Position numbers and translations under genes: made by a program. A DNA stretch of 64,000 nucleotides from JAKAVN01 sp963734845. Lineage in GTDB: Bacteria; Desulfobacterota; Binatia; Binatales; Binataceae. The notes below the pieces were generated by a model that was not told the DNA's origin, ran no database searches, and saw nothing but the letters and a program-made list of their open reading frames with translations. Each line of letters opens with the position of its first letter. Position 1 is the stretch's first letter. Location: NCBI GenBank assembly GCA_963734845.1, contig CAVTIS010000001.1, positions 371,845 to 435,844 on the forward strand, read 5' to 3'. Below, in pieces: positions 9,390-17,980 of the stretch.

Positions 9390-9606
9390 AGTCATCCCGA
9401 GCGAAGAGCGTCCGCGCACTCGTCCACGAATGTGAGTATTCCAGAATTAGGTCCATTTCTAATTCCCTCCCCCAAGACAATTTGAGGAGGAGGTGAGCAG
9501 CGTCGGCTGACGGACTGCGCGCGGGGTGTCGACGACGTGTCGTCGCGGATTGACGCGCGGAGCGCGCGAGATCCCCCGACTCCGGCAGCCTTCGCTCGGA
9601 ATGACT
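9390..9606. repeat. MITE-like intergenic element with 17-bp terminal inverted repeats
   Basis: The sequence AGTCATCCCGAGCGAAG at 9390-9406 recurs as its reverse complement at 9590-9606 with one mismatch (16/17), enclosing about 183 bases without a credible gene. The enclosed DNA holds a polypurine tract GGAGGAGG and further short palindromes. The layout is that of a non-autonomous mobile element or a dispersed intergenic palindromic repeat. No target-site duplication was established and no second full copy occurs in this window. Confidence 0.55.
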
Positions 9607-9674
9607 CAGAAAAAGGATGACCGAAAAAGGGCCGCTCGCGAACGGCCCCAGCAAAATGACGACCGAAGACCCTG

Positions 9675-10439
9675 CTAGAATTTCCCGTGGCGGCCTGCGC
9701 CGCCCACGAAGCGTGCCGCGCCGGAGCGCGTCTCGCCCGACTGCACCGTCGCGATTCCGCGCGCGAACTCGTTCCCGAGCGCCGCTTCGAGCGGCAACGT
9801 CCATCCCTCGTATGCCGACAGGCGGTCGCTTCTGAGGCATCGCTGCGGAAAAGCCGCGAGTTGCGCGGCCAGTTCTTTTGCAGTGGCGAGCGCCGCGCCT
9901 GGTTCGACGATCCGGTTCGCAAGGCCCATTCGCATCGCTTCCTCGCCGCTGACGCCGCGTCCCGTGAGGATCATATCCATCGCGTGACTCATCCCGATGA
10001 GCCGCGGCAGTCGGATCGTGCCGCCGTCGATCAGCGGCACGCCCCAGCGCCGGCAGAACACGCCGAAAACGGCATCGCGCGCCGCCACTCGCAGGTCGCA
10101 CCAGAGCGCCAGTTCAAGGCCACCAGCAACTGCGTATCCTTCCACGGCCGCGATGACCGGTTTGCCGAGCAGCATCCGCGTGCAGCCGAGCGGGCCGTCG
10201 CCGTCCGCCGCGAGCCGGTTCCCCGCGGTAGTGGAGACCGCTTTCAAGTCCGCGCCCGCGCAGAAACATCCACCGGCCCCGGTCAGGACTGCTACCGCCA
10301 GTCCGTCTTCGCGCTCGAAGTGGCGAAAGGCCTCGGCCAAAGCCTCCGCTGTTGGACGATCGACGGCGTTGCGTGCGTCAGGGCGGTCGATAGTGACGAT
10401 CGCCAGCGGCCCTTCGATTTCAAACTTCACCGCGCCCAT
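9675..10439 (-). CDS. Enoyl-CoA hydratase/isomerase (crotonase) family protein
   Basis: 254 residues, full length for crotonases. The oxyanion-hole segments are GGCFCAGADLKAV near residue 57 and AVEGYAVAGGLELALWCD near 97. The usual second catalytic Glu region reads WGVPLIDGGTIRLPR, with Asp and no Glu at the common hydratase position, so the precise reaction is open. It acts on an acyl-CoA. ATG 10439 has GCGAGG seven bases upstream. It begins 19 bases after the ICL/PEP-mutase-like gene and is the last gene of a three-gene minus-strand operon with that gene and the VOC gene. Confidence 0.88.
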   Translation of the reverse strand: MGAVKFEIEGPLAIVTIDRPDARNAVDRPTAEALAEAFRHFEREDGLAVAVLTGAGGCFCAGADLKAVSTTAGNRLAADGDGPLGCTRMLLGKPVIAAVEGYAVAGGLELALWCDLRVAARDAVFGVFCRRWGVPLIDGGTIRLPRLIGMSHAMDMILTGRGVSGEEAMRMGLANRIVEPGAALATAKELAAQLAAFPQRCLRSDRLSAYEGWTLPLEAALGNEFARGIATVQSGETRSGAARFVGGAGRHGKF

Positions 10440-10458
10440 CGTGAGCCTCGCTATTTTT

Positions 10459-11331
10459 TCACTTCTCTACGGTCTCGCGTTCGATCGCGAGCATCGCGTC
10501 GAGGGCGATGGTCTGATGGAGTTCGTTCTGTTCGTGACCCAGCCCCTGCGGCGCGAACAGGCTGGCCGAGTCTCCTTTCGCAATCGCCCGGTAGCACTGC
10601 TTCATGGTCTTGTGAAACAGGAGCACCGGGCTGACCGCGTCGACCAGCAGCCTGAACCCGAGCGCCGCAAGCTCGGCCTTCGTAAGTCCCATTTTCCGCA
10701 ACTGCCCGTCGCTGGTGAGCGTCATCAGCGGTGGCGCAAGGCGTTCGCCAAGATGGCGGAAGTGCTCGGCCTTGTGCGCCATCACCAGCAACACGTCGGC
10801 GCCCGCAGCACGATATGCGTCGGCCCGGCTGAGCGCGTCTTCCATCGTGCTCGAACGGAGCGCATTAGTACGCCCGATGATCACGAAATCGCGGTCGCGT
10901 CGGGCTTTGGCGGCCTCGCGAATCTTCGCGCTCATCAGGCCGGCGTCAATCATGTGCTCGATGCCAATATGATGATGCGCGCGTTTGGGCAAAAGCTGGT
11001 CTTCGATCTCGATTCCCGCAAACCCAGCCGCCTCGACCATGTTAATTGTGCGATGCAGATGCATCGGATCGCCCCATCCGCATGCGCCGTCGAGGATAAG
11101 CGGTAGCGGGCATACGGTGCGGATGTCGATCCCGATACGCACCATCTCGGTCAGCGTCAGGTTGGCCTCGGTAACGCACTGGATGTAGCCGAGGCCGCCG
11201 CCGCCCAGGTAGAGCGCCGGAAACCCGGCGGCCTCGGCGAGCTTCGCGCTCAACGGATTAAACACGACCGGCGCTTCAATCAGCGAAGTGCCTCTAATCA
11301 TTTCACGCAAGTTGTGACGCAAGCTGGCCAT
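10459..11331 (-). CDS. Isocitrate lyase/PEP mutase superfamily protein with altered active site
   Basis: 290 residues, one TIM-barrel of the ICL/PEP-mutase superfamily. IEDQ near residue 109 is kept. Two positions that define lyases differ: the DADTGYG metal loop reads DGACGWGD (81-88), and the catalytic KRCGH loop reads KRAHH (116-120) with Ala118 in place of Cys. It is therefore unlikely to be an isocitrate or methylisocitrate lyase; oxaloacetate-decarboxylase or hydrolase-like activity, or a C-P or C-C bond reaction on a 2-oxoacid, are alternatives. It sits between the VOC and crotonase genes on the minus strand. Confidence 0.85.
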   Translation of the reverse strand: MASLRHNLREMIRGTSLIEAPVVFNPLSAKLAEAAGFPALYLGGGGLGYIQCVTEANLTLTEMVRIGIDIRTVCPLPLILDGACGWGDPMHLHRTINMVEAAGFAGIEIEDQLLPKRAHHHIGIEHMIDAGLMSAKIREAAKARRDRDFVIIGRTNALRSSTMEDALSRADAYRAAGADVLLVMAHKAEHFRHLGERLAPPLMTLTSDGQLRKMGLTKAELAALGFRLLVDAVSPVLLFHKTMKQCYRAIAKGDSASLFAPQGLGHEQNELHQTIALDAMLAIERETVEK

Positions 11332-11385
11332 GACGGCTCCGATTCCGCTAGGGAGTTTCCCCCGCTGAACGGCGAATCGCAGGGG

Positions 11386-12159
11386 TTAAAGCAGGTTGAA
11401 GCGGACGCCGCCGATCATCAGCTGGTCGTCACTGATTTTGCGTCCTCGTTGAGCCGCCGCGGCGAGGATGCGAGCTCGATTGTGGACGACGATATCGATG
11501 CCACCGAGGCCCTCGCCGCGGCCGTCGGTTGCTTCAACGAAGCGCACGCTCCCGTTCTCAAGCGGCATCTCAAAGCGCCCCTGGGAATCCTTGCGCAGTG
11601 GAAGTTCGGCGATGCTACTCCAGCGCTCGGCCAGCCCGCGCGAGTCGGCCGACTGGAGCTCGACTGCGCTGTAATATTTGACCACGTCGGTATGCATCAT
11701 GCTGACCCATTCGCTGCCGCCGGCAGGCGTCCAATGGCCTTCGGGCTCGCCCATCGCGTCCCAATCGATTTCGAAGAACGCGCCCCCGGTGTCGGCCGGA
11801 TGCAATTGCATGCCGTGAAACGACTTGCCCTCGTGTTCCCACGCGATGCGCACGTTGAGCGCGGCGGCGCGGGCTTTGCGCGCGAGCTGAGTGGCGTGCG
11901 AATCGCACTGGCAGATGACCATGTAGCCGCCGTCGCCACCCCGGCGCTTGAGGTAACGTCCGGCGGCGGTATTTTCCTTGACCGGCGCGACCACTTCGAG
12001 GAAGTTGCCGCCGATCGGCATCAGCGAATTCTCAAGCCCGAAGGCCGCGACCGCGGGGTCCACGAAGCAGACGTCGATCGCGAAGATCGCCTTGAAGTCA
12101 TCGACGACTGGCGCGAGCTTTTCCGCTACCAGGCAGATCTGACGAAGTCGTATCGACAT
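11386..12159 (-). CDS. VOC (glyoxalase-like) superfamily protein
   Basis: 257 residues with two beta-alpha-beta-beta-beta halves characteristic of vicinal oxygen chelate proteins. The first half ends near residue 100; the second begins around the HGMQLHPADTGGAFFEIDWD segment, which carries His and Glu suited to metal binding. It might isomerise, hydrate or dioxygenate an acyl or aromatic substrate. It is the first gene of the operon with the ICL/PEP-mutase-like protein and the crotonase. The 240-base divergent gap to the LLM gene at 12401 probably holds promoters for both; I see no clear operator there. Confidence 0.75.
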   Translation of the reverse strand: MSIRLRQICLVAEKLAPVVDDFKAIFAIDVCFVDPAVAAFGLENSLMPIGGNFLEVVAPVKENTAAGRYLKRRGGDGGYMVICQCDSHATQLARKARAAALNVRIAWEHEGKSFHGMQLHPADTGGAFFEIDWDAMGEPEGHWTPAGGSEWVSMMHTDVVKYYSAVELQSADSRGLAERWSSIAELPLRKDSQGRFEMPLENGSVRFVEATDGRGEGLGGIDIVVHNRARILAAAAQRGRKISDDQLMIGGVRFNLL

Positions 12160-12400
12160 GCGAGCCTCCCTGAACGTGAGTTTCCCCGAAGGCGAATTTC
12201 AAATTGACAGCGCCGCGAATCCGCCCGTCGCACGAGTACTGAAGCGAAACGATACATCCAGTCGCAACCGCCAAGCCAGCGCATCGTGGCGTGGGCTCGC
12301 GCCGCTGGAAATCGCCATAGCGCCCTGATACCGTCCTGCACCGATTTCGGCTACAGTCTGGAGATCGAAGAAGCGGAGCCACTCCGTACGAGGTGACCAA

Positions 12401-13603
12401 ATGGAAGTTGGAGTATTCTACCTGCCGAGTATCGGCAACAAGGCTGAAATTAGCGCCGGGATGGCGGGACGGCGCACCGATCTTTACCAGCGGATGCTGA
12501 CCAACCTGGGCGAGCAGGCCCGTTACCTCGACGAGCATGGCTACTACGGCGTCGCCTTCACGGAGCATCACTTTCATATCGAGGGCGAAGAGGTTTCCAC
12601 CAACCCGATCATGCTCGACATGTACCTTGGGATGCAGACCAAGCGCTTGCGGGTCGGGCAACTTGGCCTGGTCCTGCCCTGCCAACATCCGATTCGGATC
12701 GCCGAAGACACTGCGATGCTTGATCAGATGACCAAGGGGCGGGCCTTCGTCGGCTTCGCGCGCGGTTATCAGCCCCGATGGGTCAACACGCTCGGTCAGC
12801 ATTATCCGGGCCTGACGGAGAGCTTCACCGATCCCGAGAACTACGAGAAGCGCAAGAAGGAACTTTACGAAGAGCACTTCGAGATCATTATGAAAGCGTG
12901 GACCAAGCCAACCTTCAGCCATCAGGGCAAGGACTGGCAAATTCCGCCGGCCAACACTTTCTGGGCCGCGCACGAAGTCACCCGCCAGTACGGCCAGGGC
13001 GTCGACGACAAGGGCTTCATCAAAGAGATAGGAACCGTGCCGGAACCCTATCAGAAACCGCATCCGCCACTGTTCCAACCCTTCAGCTTTTCGGAGTCTT
13101 CGGTGAAGTGGGCGGCCAGGAACAATGTCGTCCCGATCACAATTGTCTGCGATACCGAGATCTGTACCGGTCAGTTCAAGGCTTGCCAGGACGGCGGCGC
13201 GCAGGTGGGAAAGAAACTCGCGTTCGGTCAGGGAATCGGCTTGGCGCGCGAGATGGTCGTCGCCGACACCGACGAGGAGGCGTTCGCGCTGGCGCGTGAG
13301 GGCGGATGCTTCATCTGGACCAAGTTTTTCGAGCCGTTCGGCTTCAACGCCGCGATTGCCCGGCCCGGCGAAAACTACAAGGACGTGCCCAACACGTTCG
13401 AGTCGATGGTCGACCGCGGACTGACTATCTGCGGCAGCCCGGACACGGTCTCGCGCAAGCTAGAAGCGCTGTTCAAGGTTCTGCCGGCGGAATATTTTTG
13501 GGCCTTCATGTACAACGAATTGATTCCACAGAAGGCGATGATGCGATCATTCGAGCTTCTCACGACGAAGGTTTTCCCTCGCTTCACTGACAAGATTCGC
13601 TAG
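12401..13603 (+). CDS. LLM class flavin-dependent oxidoreductase (large type)
   Basis: 400 residues, paralogue of the protein at 5197-6423. It shares the FYLPSIG start, the VAFTEHHFHIEGEE pocket segment near residue 50, GRAFVGFARGYQPRW near 113 and QKPHPPLFQPFSFSE near 218. It is a flavin-dependent monooxygenase of the luciferase-like superfamily with unknown substrate. It is transcribed away from the VOC/ICL/crotonase operon, which suggests a shared degradative role. GGTGACCAA precedes ATG 12401 as a modest ribosome binding site. Confidence 0.88.
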   Translation: MEVGVFYLPSIGNKAEISAGMAGRRTDLYQRMLTNLGEQARYLDEHGYYGVAFTEHHFHIEGEEVSTNPIMLDMYLGMQTKRLRVGQLGLVLPCQHPIRIAEDTAMLDQMTKGRAFVGFARGYQPRWVNTLGQHYPGLTESFTDPENYEKRKKELYEEHFEIIMKAWTKPTFSHQGKDWQIPPANTFWAAHEVTRQYGQGVDDKGFIKEIGTVPEPYQKPHPPLFQPFSFSESSVKWAARNNVVPITIVCDTEICTGQFKACQDGGAQVGKKLAFGQGIGLAREMVVADTDEEAFALAREGGCFIWTKFFEPFGFNAAIARPGENYKDVPNTFESMVDRGLTICGSPDTVSRKLEALFKVLPAEYFWAFMYNELIPQKAMMRSFELLTTKVFPRFTDKIR

Positions 13604-13733
13604 TCGATGCGGCCGGGCGTTCTCAGGGTGAGGATGTTTCATCCTGAGTACGCCGCTCGGCGCGTGCGGCACGATTCGCACGATCGGAATCATCGGATAG
13701 ACACTCGGCCGGCTTCGCGCCGCGTCAGCCGCC

Positions 13734-14192
13734 TTATTCGCGCAGCCTGGTCAGAAGCAATCGCTGAATTACCGCGAAGATCGTCGCGGTTGTCACACCG
13801 AACATCAGCATCCCGTCAGCCGCCTCGAGCGGCCCCAGCAGTCGCCACGACACCGACATGACTATATCGCCATAGCCCAACGTAGTGTAATTTTCCGCCG
13901 AGCTGTAGAAGGCCGCGGCGAAGTCGCGGAATTCGCCGCAGCGCACGAACACCAGCGCCCAGATCGCTATTTCACCCAGGTGCGCGGCGAGTGCTACCGA
14001 TACGGCCACCGCCACGATCAACACATCCTTCCAGAAGACCATCCCAGCATGGCCGAGCCTTCGCTCGCGGCGGACGAAGTGGACGATCGCTGTCAGGGCC
14101 AGCGCGTGGATGAAGATGGTGGCGAGGGTCGTCGCCGCGCCGGCGGCCAGGGGCAGAAGAACGTCGATGCCATCGTGCGAAGGAGCCATCAT
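13734..14192 (-). CDS. Small two-pore-helix K+ channel-like protein
   Basis: 152 residues with hydrophobic segments near 12-38, 56-83 and 118-145. The selectivity-filter signature TTLGYGD lies at residues 103-109 between the last two, as in the Ion_trans_2 family of simple potassium channels. No RCK/TrkA-N regulatory domain is attached. It starts 21 bases after the MFS transporter stop on the same strand, so the two are probably cotranscribed. A cytoplasmic-membrane potassium or monovalent-cation leak pathway is likely. Confidence 0.8.
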   Translation of the reverse strand: MMAPSHDGIDVLLPLAAGAATTLATIFIHALALTAIVHFVRRERRLGHAGMVFWKDVLIVAVAVSVALAAHLGEIAIWALVFVRCGEFRDFAAAFYSSAENYTTLGYGDIVMSVSWRLLGPLEAADGMLMFGVTTATIFAVIQRLLLTRLRE

Positions 14193-14213
14193 GTCCTCGT
14201 GATCGGGCGCGGG

Positions 14214-15410
14214 TTACGAAGGCTCGTGCAGACTCAGGCTCGTCACGAAACCCAGCGCGGGCACCAGCGCCAGCAGGGCCATCGACGCGCTGAGGCCGTG
14301 GTGATCGGCTATCGCGCCGAATACCGGCATCAGCAGGCCGCCGACTGTCATCGAGAGTCCCAGCGTTACACCCGCGGCCAACCCTATTCGCTCCGGCAAA
14401 TACTCCTGCGCCATAACGACCACCACGCTGGTCGACGCCGAGAGCGCGATTCCGACCGGAACCAGGAGCAAACCCGCTGCGACCAGGCCATGCGCGCTCA
14501 GGAATAAGAATAGCAATGGCGAGAGCGCGGCCAGCGACACTACGACTACGACCTTGCGGCCATAGCGGTCAGCCATCCGCCCGCCGATAAGCGTGCCAGT
14601 CACCACCGCGCTCAACATGGTAGTCAGAGCGTAACCGCCGCCGGCTTTCGATCCATGGAGCACGTGAGACCAGTAGAGAGGGATGAACGTGTTGAGTCCG
14701 AAAAACACGATCGAGCGCAGCATCACGACCACCGTCAGACGCGCGAAGGCGCTCCACTGCTCGCGGCTTTCCACCGCCCCGGAGCGGGCACCGCCGCGAT
14801 GTCGTGGAACCCGTTCAGCGGCGAGCCGCGGCAACTGGTAAGTCGCCGCGAGCGACATGATCACGACCGGCACCGCAAGCAGCATCGCTCCGCGAGTGCC
14901 GAAAGCGATCAGGGTCGGAGTTATCAGAAGGGGGCCGGCGGCAAAGCCCGCCATCCCGCCCACCGTGAAAAGACTCATCGAGGTCGCCGCGCGCGCCCCG
15001 CCGAGATATCTGACCCGTCGCGCGGCTTCGGGATGAAACGCGGAGATACCCATTCCGCTCGACGCGATTGCGGCGAATATCAGTACATAGTTGTGCGTCA
15101 GGCCCGTGAGCGCGACGCCGAGACCGGCGAAGCTGAGGCCGATCGGAATCAGCCAGGGCGACGGCCGCCGGTCCGCAAGCAAACCGAACAAGGGCTGGGC
15201 CACCGACGAAAAGAGCGTTTGCGCAAGCACCAGTCCGGCCGCGGCGGCGTAGCTTAGATGATATGCCCCGATAAAAAACGGCAGCATCGCCGGCACCACG
15301 CCTTGATTGATGTCGTCGGTGAAATGGCAGGCGGAAAGCAGAGCGATCGATTTGTAGTCGGCTGCTTCGGTCTTCGGCGGATCGGCCGTTATATTGGGCA
15401 CGGAACTCAC
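14214..15410 (-). CDS. MFS transporter, fosmidomycin-resistance (Fsr)-like
   Basis: 398 residues with about 12 predicted membrane helices. The N-terminal segment SACHFTDDINQGVVPAMLPF near residue 30 is characteristic of the Fsr subfamily of MFS exporters, and GRMADRYGRK near 270 is the MFS loop motif. It is probably a proton-coupled drug or metabolite exporter in the inner membrane. The first 20 residues are a short cytoplasmic leader. It forms a probable operon with the channel-like gene and is divergent from the cysteine-cluster gene at 15588. Confidence 0.85.
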   Translation of the reverse strand: MSSVPNITADPPKTEAADYKSIALLSACHFTDDINQGVVPAMLPFFIGAYHLSYAAAAGLVLAQTLFSSVAQPLFGLLADRRPSPWLIPIGLSFAGLGVALTGLTHNYVLIFAAIASSGMGISAFHPEAARRVRYLGGARAATSMSLFTVGGMAGFAAGPLLITPTLIAFGTRGAMLLAVPVVIMSLAATYQLPRLAAERVPRHRGGARSGAVESREQWSAFARLTVVVMLRSIVFFGLNTFIPLYWSHVLHGSKAGGGYALTTMLSAVVTGTLIGGRMADRYGRKVVVVVSLAALSPLLFLFLSAHGLVAAGLLLVPVGIALSASTSVVVVMAQEYLPERIGLAAGVTLGLSMTVGGLLMPVFGAIADHHGLSASMALLALVPALGFVTSLSLHEPS

Positions 15411-15587
15411 AAGTCCCTTTATCTGTCAGAAGATCGGGGCCGCAGGCAACCTCGCGCGCAGCGCGAGGCGCTCCCGCCTGGGCATAACGGAGGACGGCTC
15501 GTATTGCGTGTCGCGCAACGATTTGGAAGTGTTTCCGTGTTCAGCGAACTCGTACTGACGGGAATCTGCGGCCGGCCAAAGAGGCAA

Positions 15588-16343
15588 ATGGAAGCGAACA
15601 AAGCTGCTCACTTAACTCTGCTCGCCGAGCGATGGTTGCGCGATTTCAACGAAGCTCCCTGGCGCAGGTACCTGCGCTCGCTCGAGAAGTGCGGACTGCT
15701 GGCTGAGGTCGACGGGATAATGGTCGACGCCGGAACCATCTTTAAGACGCACTTTCGCTGCGATACCCGCACTTGCGCGGGAATCGACCGCGGCCCCGGC
15801 ATCGAGTCCTGCTGCACAGACTACGACGTCGAGATTACGCCCGAAGAACACGCGCGAATCCTCGAAAATGGCGACGCCGTGATCGAGTTGTTGCGCCGGC
15901 ACGACGGCGAGCGCGTCACGCCCGAGCGCACGATCGGTGAATTCTTCCTGGAATCGCACACGATTTCGCTGGCCAAGGAGAAAGGACGCTGCGCCTTCTC
16001 CTATCGCGACGCCGGCGGCCAACTGCGCTGCGGAATTCATTCATTGGCCCTGGAAAAGGGCGTCCCCGTTCCTTCGATCAAACCGCTCGCCTGCGTGCTG
16101 TTCCCTATCGTCATATACCGTTTCGAGAACGGCGAGACCCTGCTGACTGCGACCTCGCGCGAGACTTCATCGCTGTTCGGACGGGAGAAGGATTCCGAGC
16201 TGCCGTGTCTGCGGGCCGAGCAGGGCGACCCGATGTTCGTCGAATGCCGGATGGCGATCGAGGCCGGATTCGGTGAAGCTTTCTATCAGCGTCTCATGCT
16301 GGCGGCGCGTGAGTTCACGCAGCCCGGACGTCGCCCGGTATAG
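15588..16343 (+). CDS. DUF3109/YkgJ-type cysteine-cluster protein
   Basis: 251 residues from ATG 15588, which has GAGG six bases upstream. The frame stays open upstream to 15258, but that part is antisense to the MFS gene and is not credible protein. A cysteine cluster (CDTRTCAGIDRG..ESCC near residues 58-76, then C in KGRC, RCGI and ACVLFP) suggests Zn or Fe-S binding. The sequence resembles the DUF3109 proteins related to the YkgJ CxxCxxCC family. The function is unknown; the protein is probably cytoplasmic. Confidence 0.75.
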   Translation: MEANKAAHLTLLAERWLRDFNEAPWRRYLRSLEKCGLLAEVDGIMVDAGTIFKTHFRCDTRTCAGIDRGPGIESCCTDYDVEITPEEHARILENGDAVIELLRRHDGERVTPERTIGEFFLESHTISLAKEKGRCAFSYRDAGGQLRCGIHSLALEKGVPVPSIKPLACVLFPIVIYRFENGETLLTATSRETSSLFGREKDSELPCLRAEQGDPMFVECRMAIEAGFGEAFYQRLMLAAREFTQPGRRPV

Positions 16344-16546
16344 CGGCCGACGCACGCGCGCAGTCGCTGGCTCGTGACCGTAACTTAGCGTCGCGCCTTT
16401 CACGGCCACGCGCCAGATGCGCGGACTGTTTCTCTCGCCGGAAATCCTCGGAAAATCGCCAGTAAATCGTGCGCTATTTACGGCCGCGGTCTTCCCTGTA
16501 ACCGGCGGGCACACCCTTCGTATCAGGTAAGCGGAGGAGCTGAGCA

Positions 16547-16900
16547 ATGGATGCAGAAAGACTTACTGCAAGTGCGTCCGAGAAACGGGCCTCGACCCCG
16601 TCCACGGTGCGGAAGTTGTGGCGGTATTGCGCCGGAACCCTCGCGCTGGTCGCGACGCTTTCACTGGCCGGATGTTACGGTATGCCGCTCAGCACACGCG
16701 AGAAGGGCACGCTGCTCGGCGGGGCGGTCGGAGCCGGAGGCGGCGCGCTGGTTGGCTCGGCAGTCGGTTCTCCTCTTGCTGGCGCCGCGATTGGCGGCCT
16801 GGGCGGAGCCGGTGTTGGCTACCTGATCGGCAATCATATGCAGAACGAGCAGTACGGCTATGGCGGCTACGACAACTACTATCGCTATGGTCGCTACTAG
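16547..16900 (+). CDS. Glycine-zipper lipoprotein
   Basis: 117 residues. A long N-terminus precedes a lipoprotein-type signal ending in LSLAGC, so Cys at about residue 43 would be lipidated. Then comes a glycine-zipper hairpin rich in GGAVGAGGGALVGSAVG type repeats near residues 55-95, and a Tyr/Gly-rich tail (YGYGGYDNYYRYGRY). Such proteins insert into the outer membrane and often respond to envelope stress. GGAGGAGC is well placed before ATG 16547. A strong hairpin follows the gene. Confidence 0.8.
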   Translation: MDAERLTASASEKRASTPSTVRKLWRYCAGTLALVATLSLAGCYGMPLSTREKGTLLGGAVGAGGGALVGSAVGSPLAGAAIGGLGGAGVGYLIGNHMQNEQYGYGGYDNYYRYGRY

Positions 16901-16929
16901 AAAAAGATAACGGGCTCGCGAAGATAGCC

Positions 16930-16967
16930 AGGCTGCATCGTTGCTGTACGCACGATGCAGCCTGTTT
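16930..16967 (+). terminator. Rho-independent terminator-like hairpin after the glycine-zipper gene
   Basis: A perfect 12-bp stem (AGGCTGCATCGT at 16930-16941, ACGATGCAGCCT at 16952-16963), a 10-base loop, then GTTT. It is 30 bases past the stop codon. The T-run is short but the stem is strong. Confidence 0.8.
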
Positions 16968-17217
16968 CGTCTGGGCCGTTGGATTCAATTGGTCTCTACT
17001 CCAATGCCGCGAGTACGGCGGCTCTCACCCACGCTCGATCACCTTCTCAAATTGACCACACTTTCGGAATGTCCGGGCTCACGACCATCTGACGACGCCG
17101 GCGAGGGTCAATTGAGGCAGCGTGAGCCGCATTCGCGCTCACGTCCTCATTGCGAGATTGCCATACCGCTCGCGGCTCGGCAGACTCTAGGCAACTCGGA
17201 GAATGGAGAGTGACCTA

Positions 17218-17940
17218 GTGGGGATATTCCAGTTCCGTCGAGCATACTTGCTGGGTGTACTTGTGCTGGCCGGGTGCGCGAGCGCTGCGGTCACGCAGCA
17301 GGCTCAGCGTGCGCCTGCCGACTACGATCGTCCCAGCCAGATCGTCATCTATCCCTTTGCGGCCAATCCCGCCGAGGTTACTCTCAACCAAAGCATCATC
17401 CAGAAAGCCTACCGCGGCGCGACTGGCGACAACCAGAATGCCGATCAGCTCCAGATTGCGCATGACACTGCGCAGGCGGTTTGTCAGCAGGTTGTCTCAG
17501 ACCTGACGAGCCAGGGCTACAACGCCATCTGCGCTCAACGCGGAACGTTCGTGGCCGGAAGCAACATCCTCATAGTTGACGGCGCGCTGACTAATATCAG
17601 CGAAGGCAACCGGCTGCGCCGCCTGGTAATCGGTTTCGGCACGGGAGCATCGACCCTGGATAGTAATGTGTCGATGTACCAGCGCATCGGCGGCAATCTG
17701 AACCAGGTGCTCGCGTTCAGCACGCACGCTGACAGCGGCAAGATGCCCGGAGCGGCAGTGATGGCGCCGGTCGGCGTAGCCGCGGGCGGCGGCGCGGCGG
17801 CAGTTGTGGGGATGAACGCGGCCGTCGGCGGGGCCAAGACTTACAGTTCATCCACCAGCAGTCTGGCCAAAAAGACTTCGGATCAGATCGTCAAGACCGT
17901 GACCGACTACACTGCACGGGCCGGATGGCGGATGCAGTAG
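17218..17940 (+). CDS. DUF4410 lipoprotein
   Basis: 240 residues from GTG 17218. The in-frame ATG at 17203 is less likely because GGAGAG (17205-17210) sits seven bases before the GTG but inside the longer reading. The resulting N-terminus, FRRAYLLGVLVLAGC, is a compact lipoprotein signal with Cys near residue 20. The mature part has the DUF4410 pattern: IVIYPF, a central VDGALTNISEGNRLRRLVIGFGTG, then a Gly/Ala-rich hydrophobic hairpin. It is presumably an outer-membrane-linked lipoprotein of unknown function. The octaheme cytochrome gene follows after 40 bases. Confidence 0.75.
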   Translation: MGIFQFRRAYLLGVLVLAGCASAAVTQQAQRAPADYDRPSQIVIYPFAANPAEVTLNQSIIQKAYRGATGDNQNADQLQIAHDTAQAVCQQVVSDLTSQGYNAICAQRGTFVAGSNILIVDGALTNISEGNRLRRLVIGFGTGASTLDSNVSMYQRIGGNLNQVLAFSTHADSGKMPGAAVMAPVGVAAGGGAAAVVGMNAAVGGAKTYSSSTSSLAKKTSDQIVKTVTDYTARAGWRMQ

Positions 17941-17980
17941 CCTCGCCGGAGCCGCAAATGATACTCCCGCGGTATTCGGC

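Noticed and set aside
13622..13648. Imperfect hairpin after the LLM gene at 12401-13603
   Set aside because: A bulged 9-bp stem with no T-run; too weak to call a terminator.
17203..17217. ATG start 15 bases before the GTG chosen for the DUF4410 lipoprotein
   Set aside because: Its ribosome binding site would touch the ATG; the GTG has a correctly spaced GGAGAG and a cleaner signal peptide.
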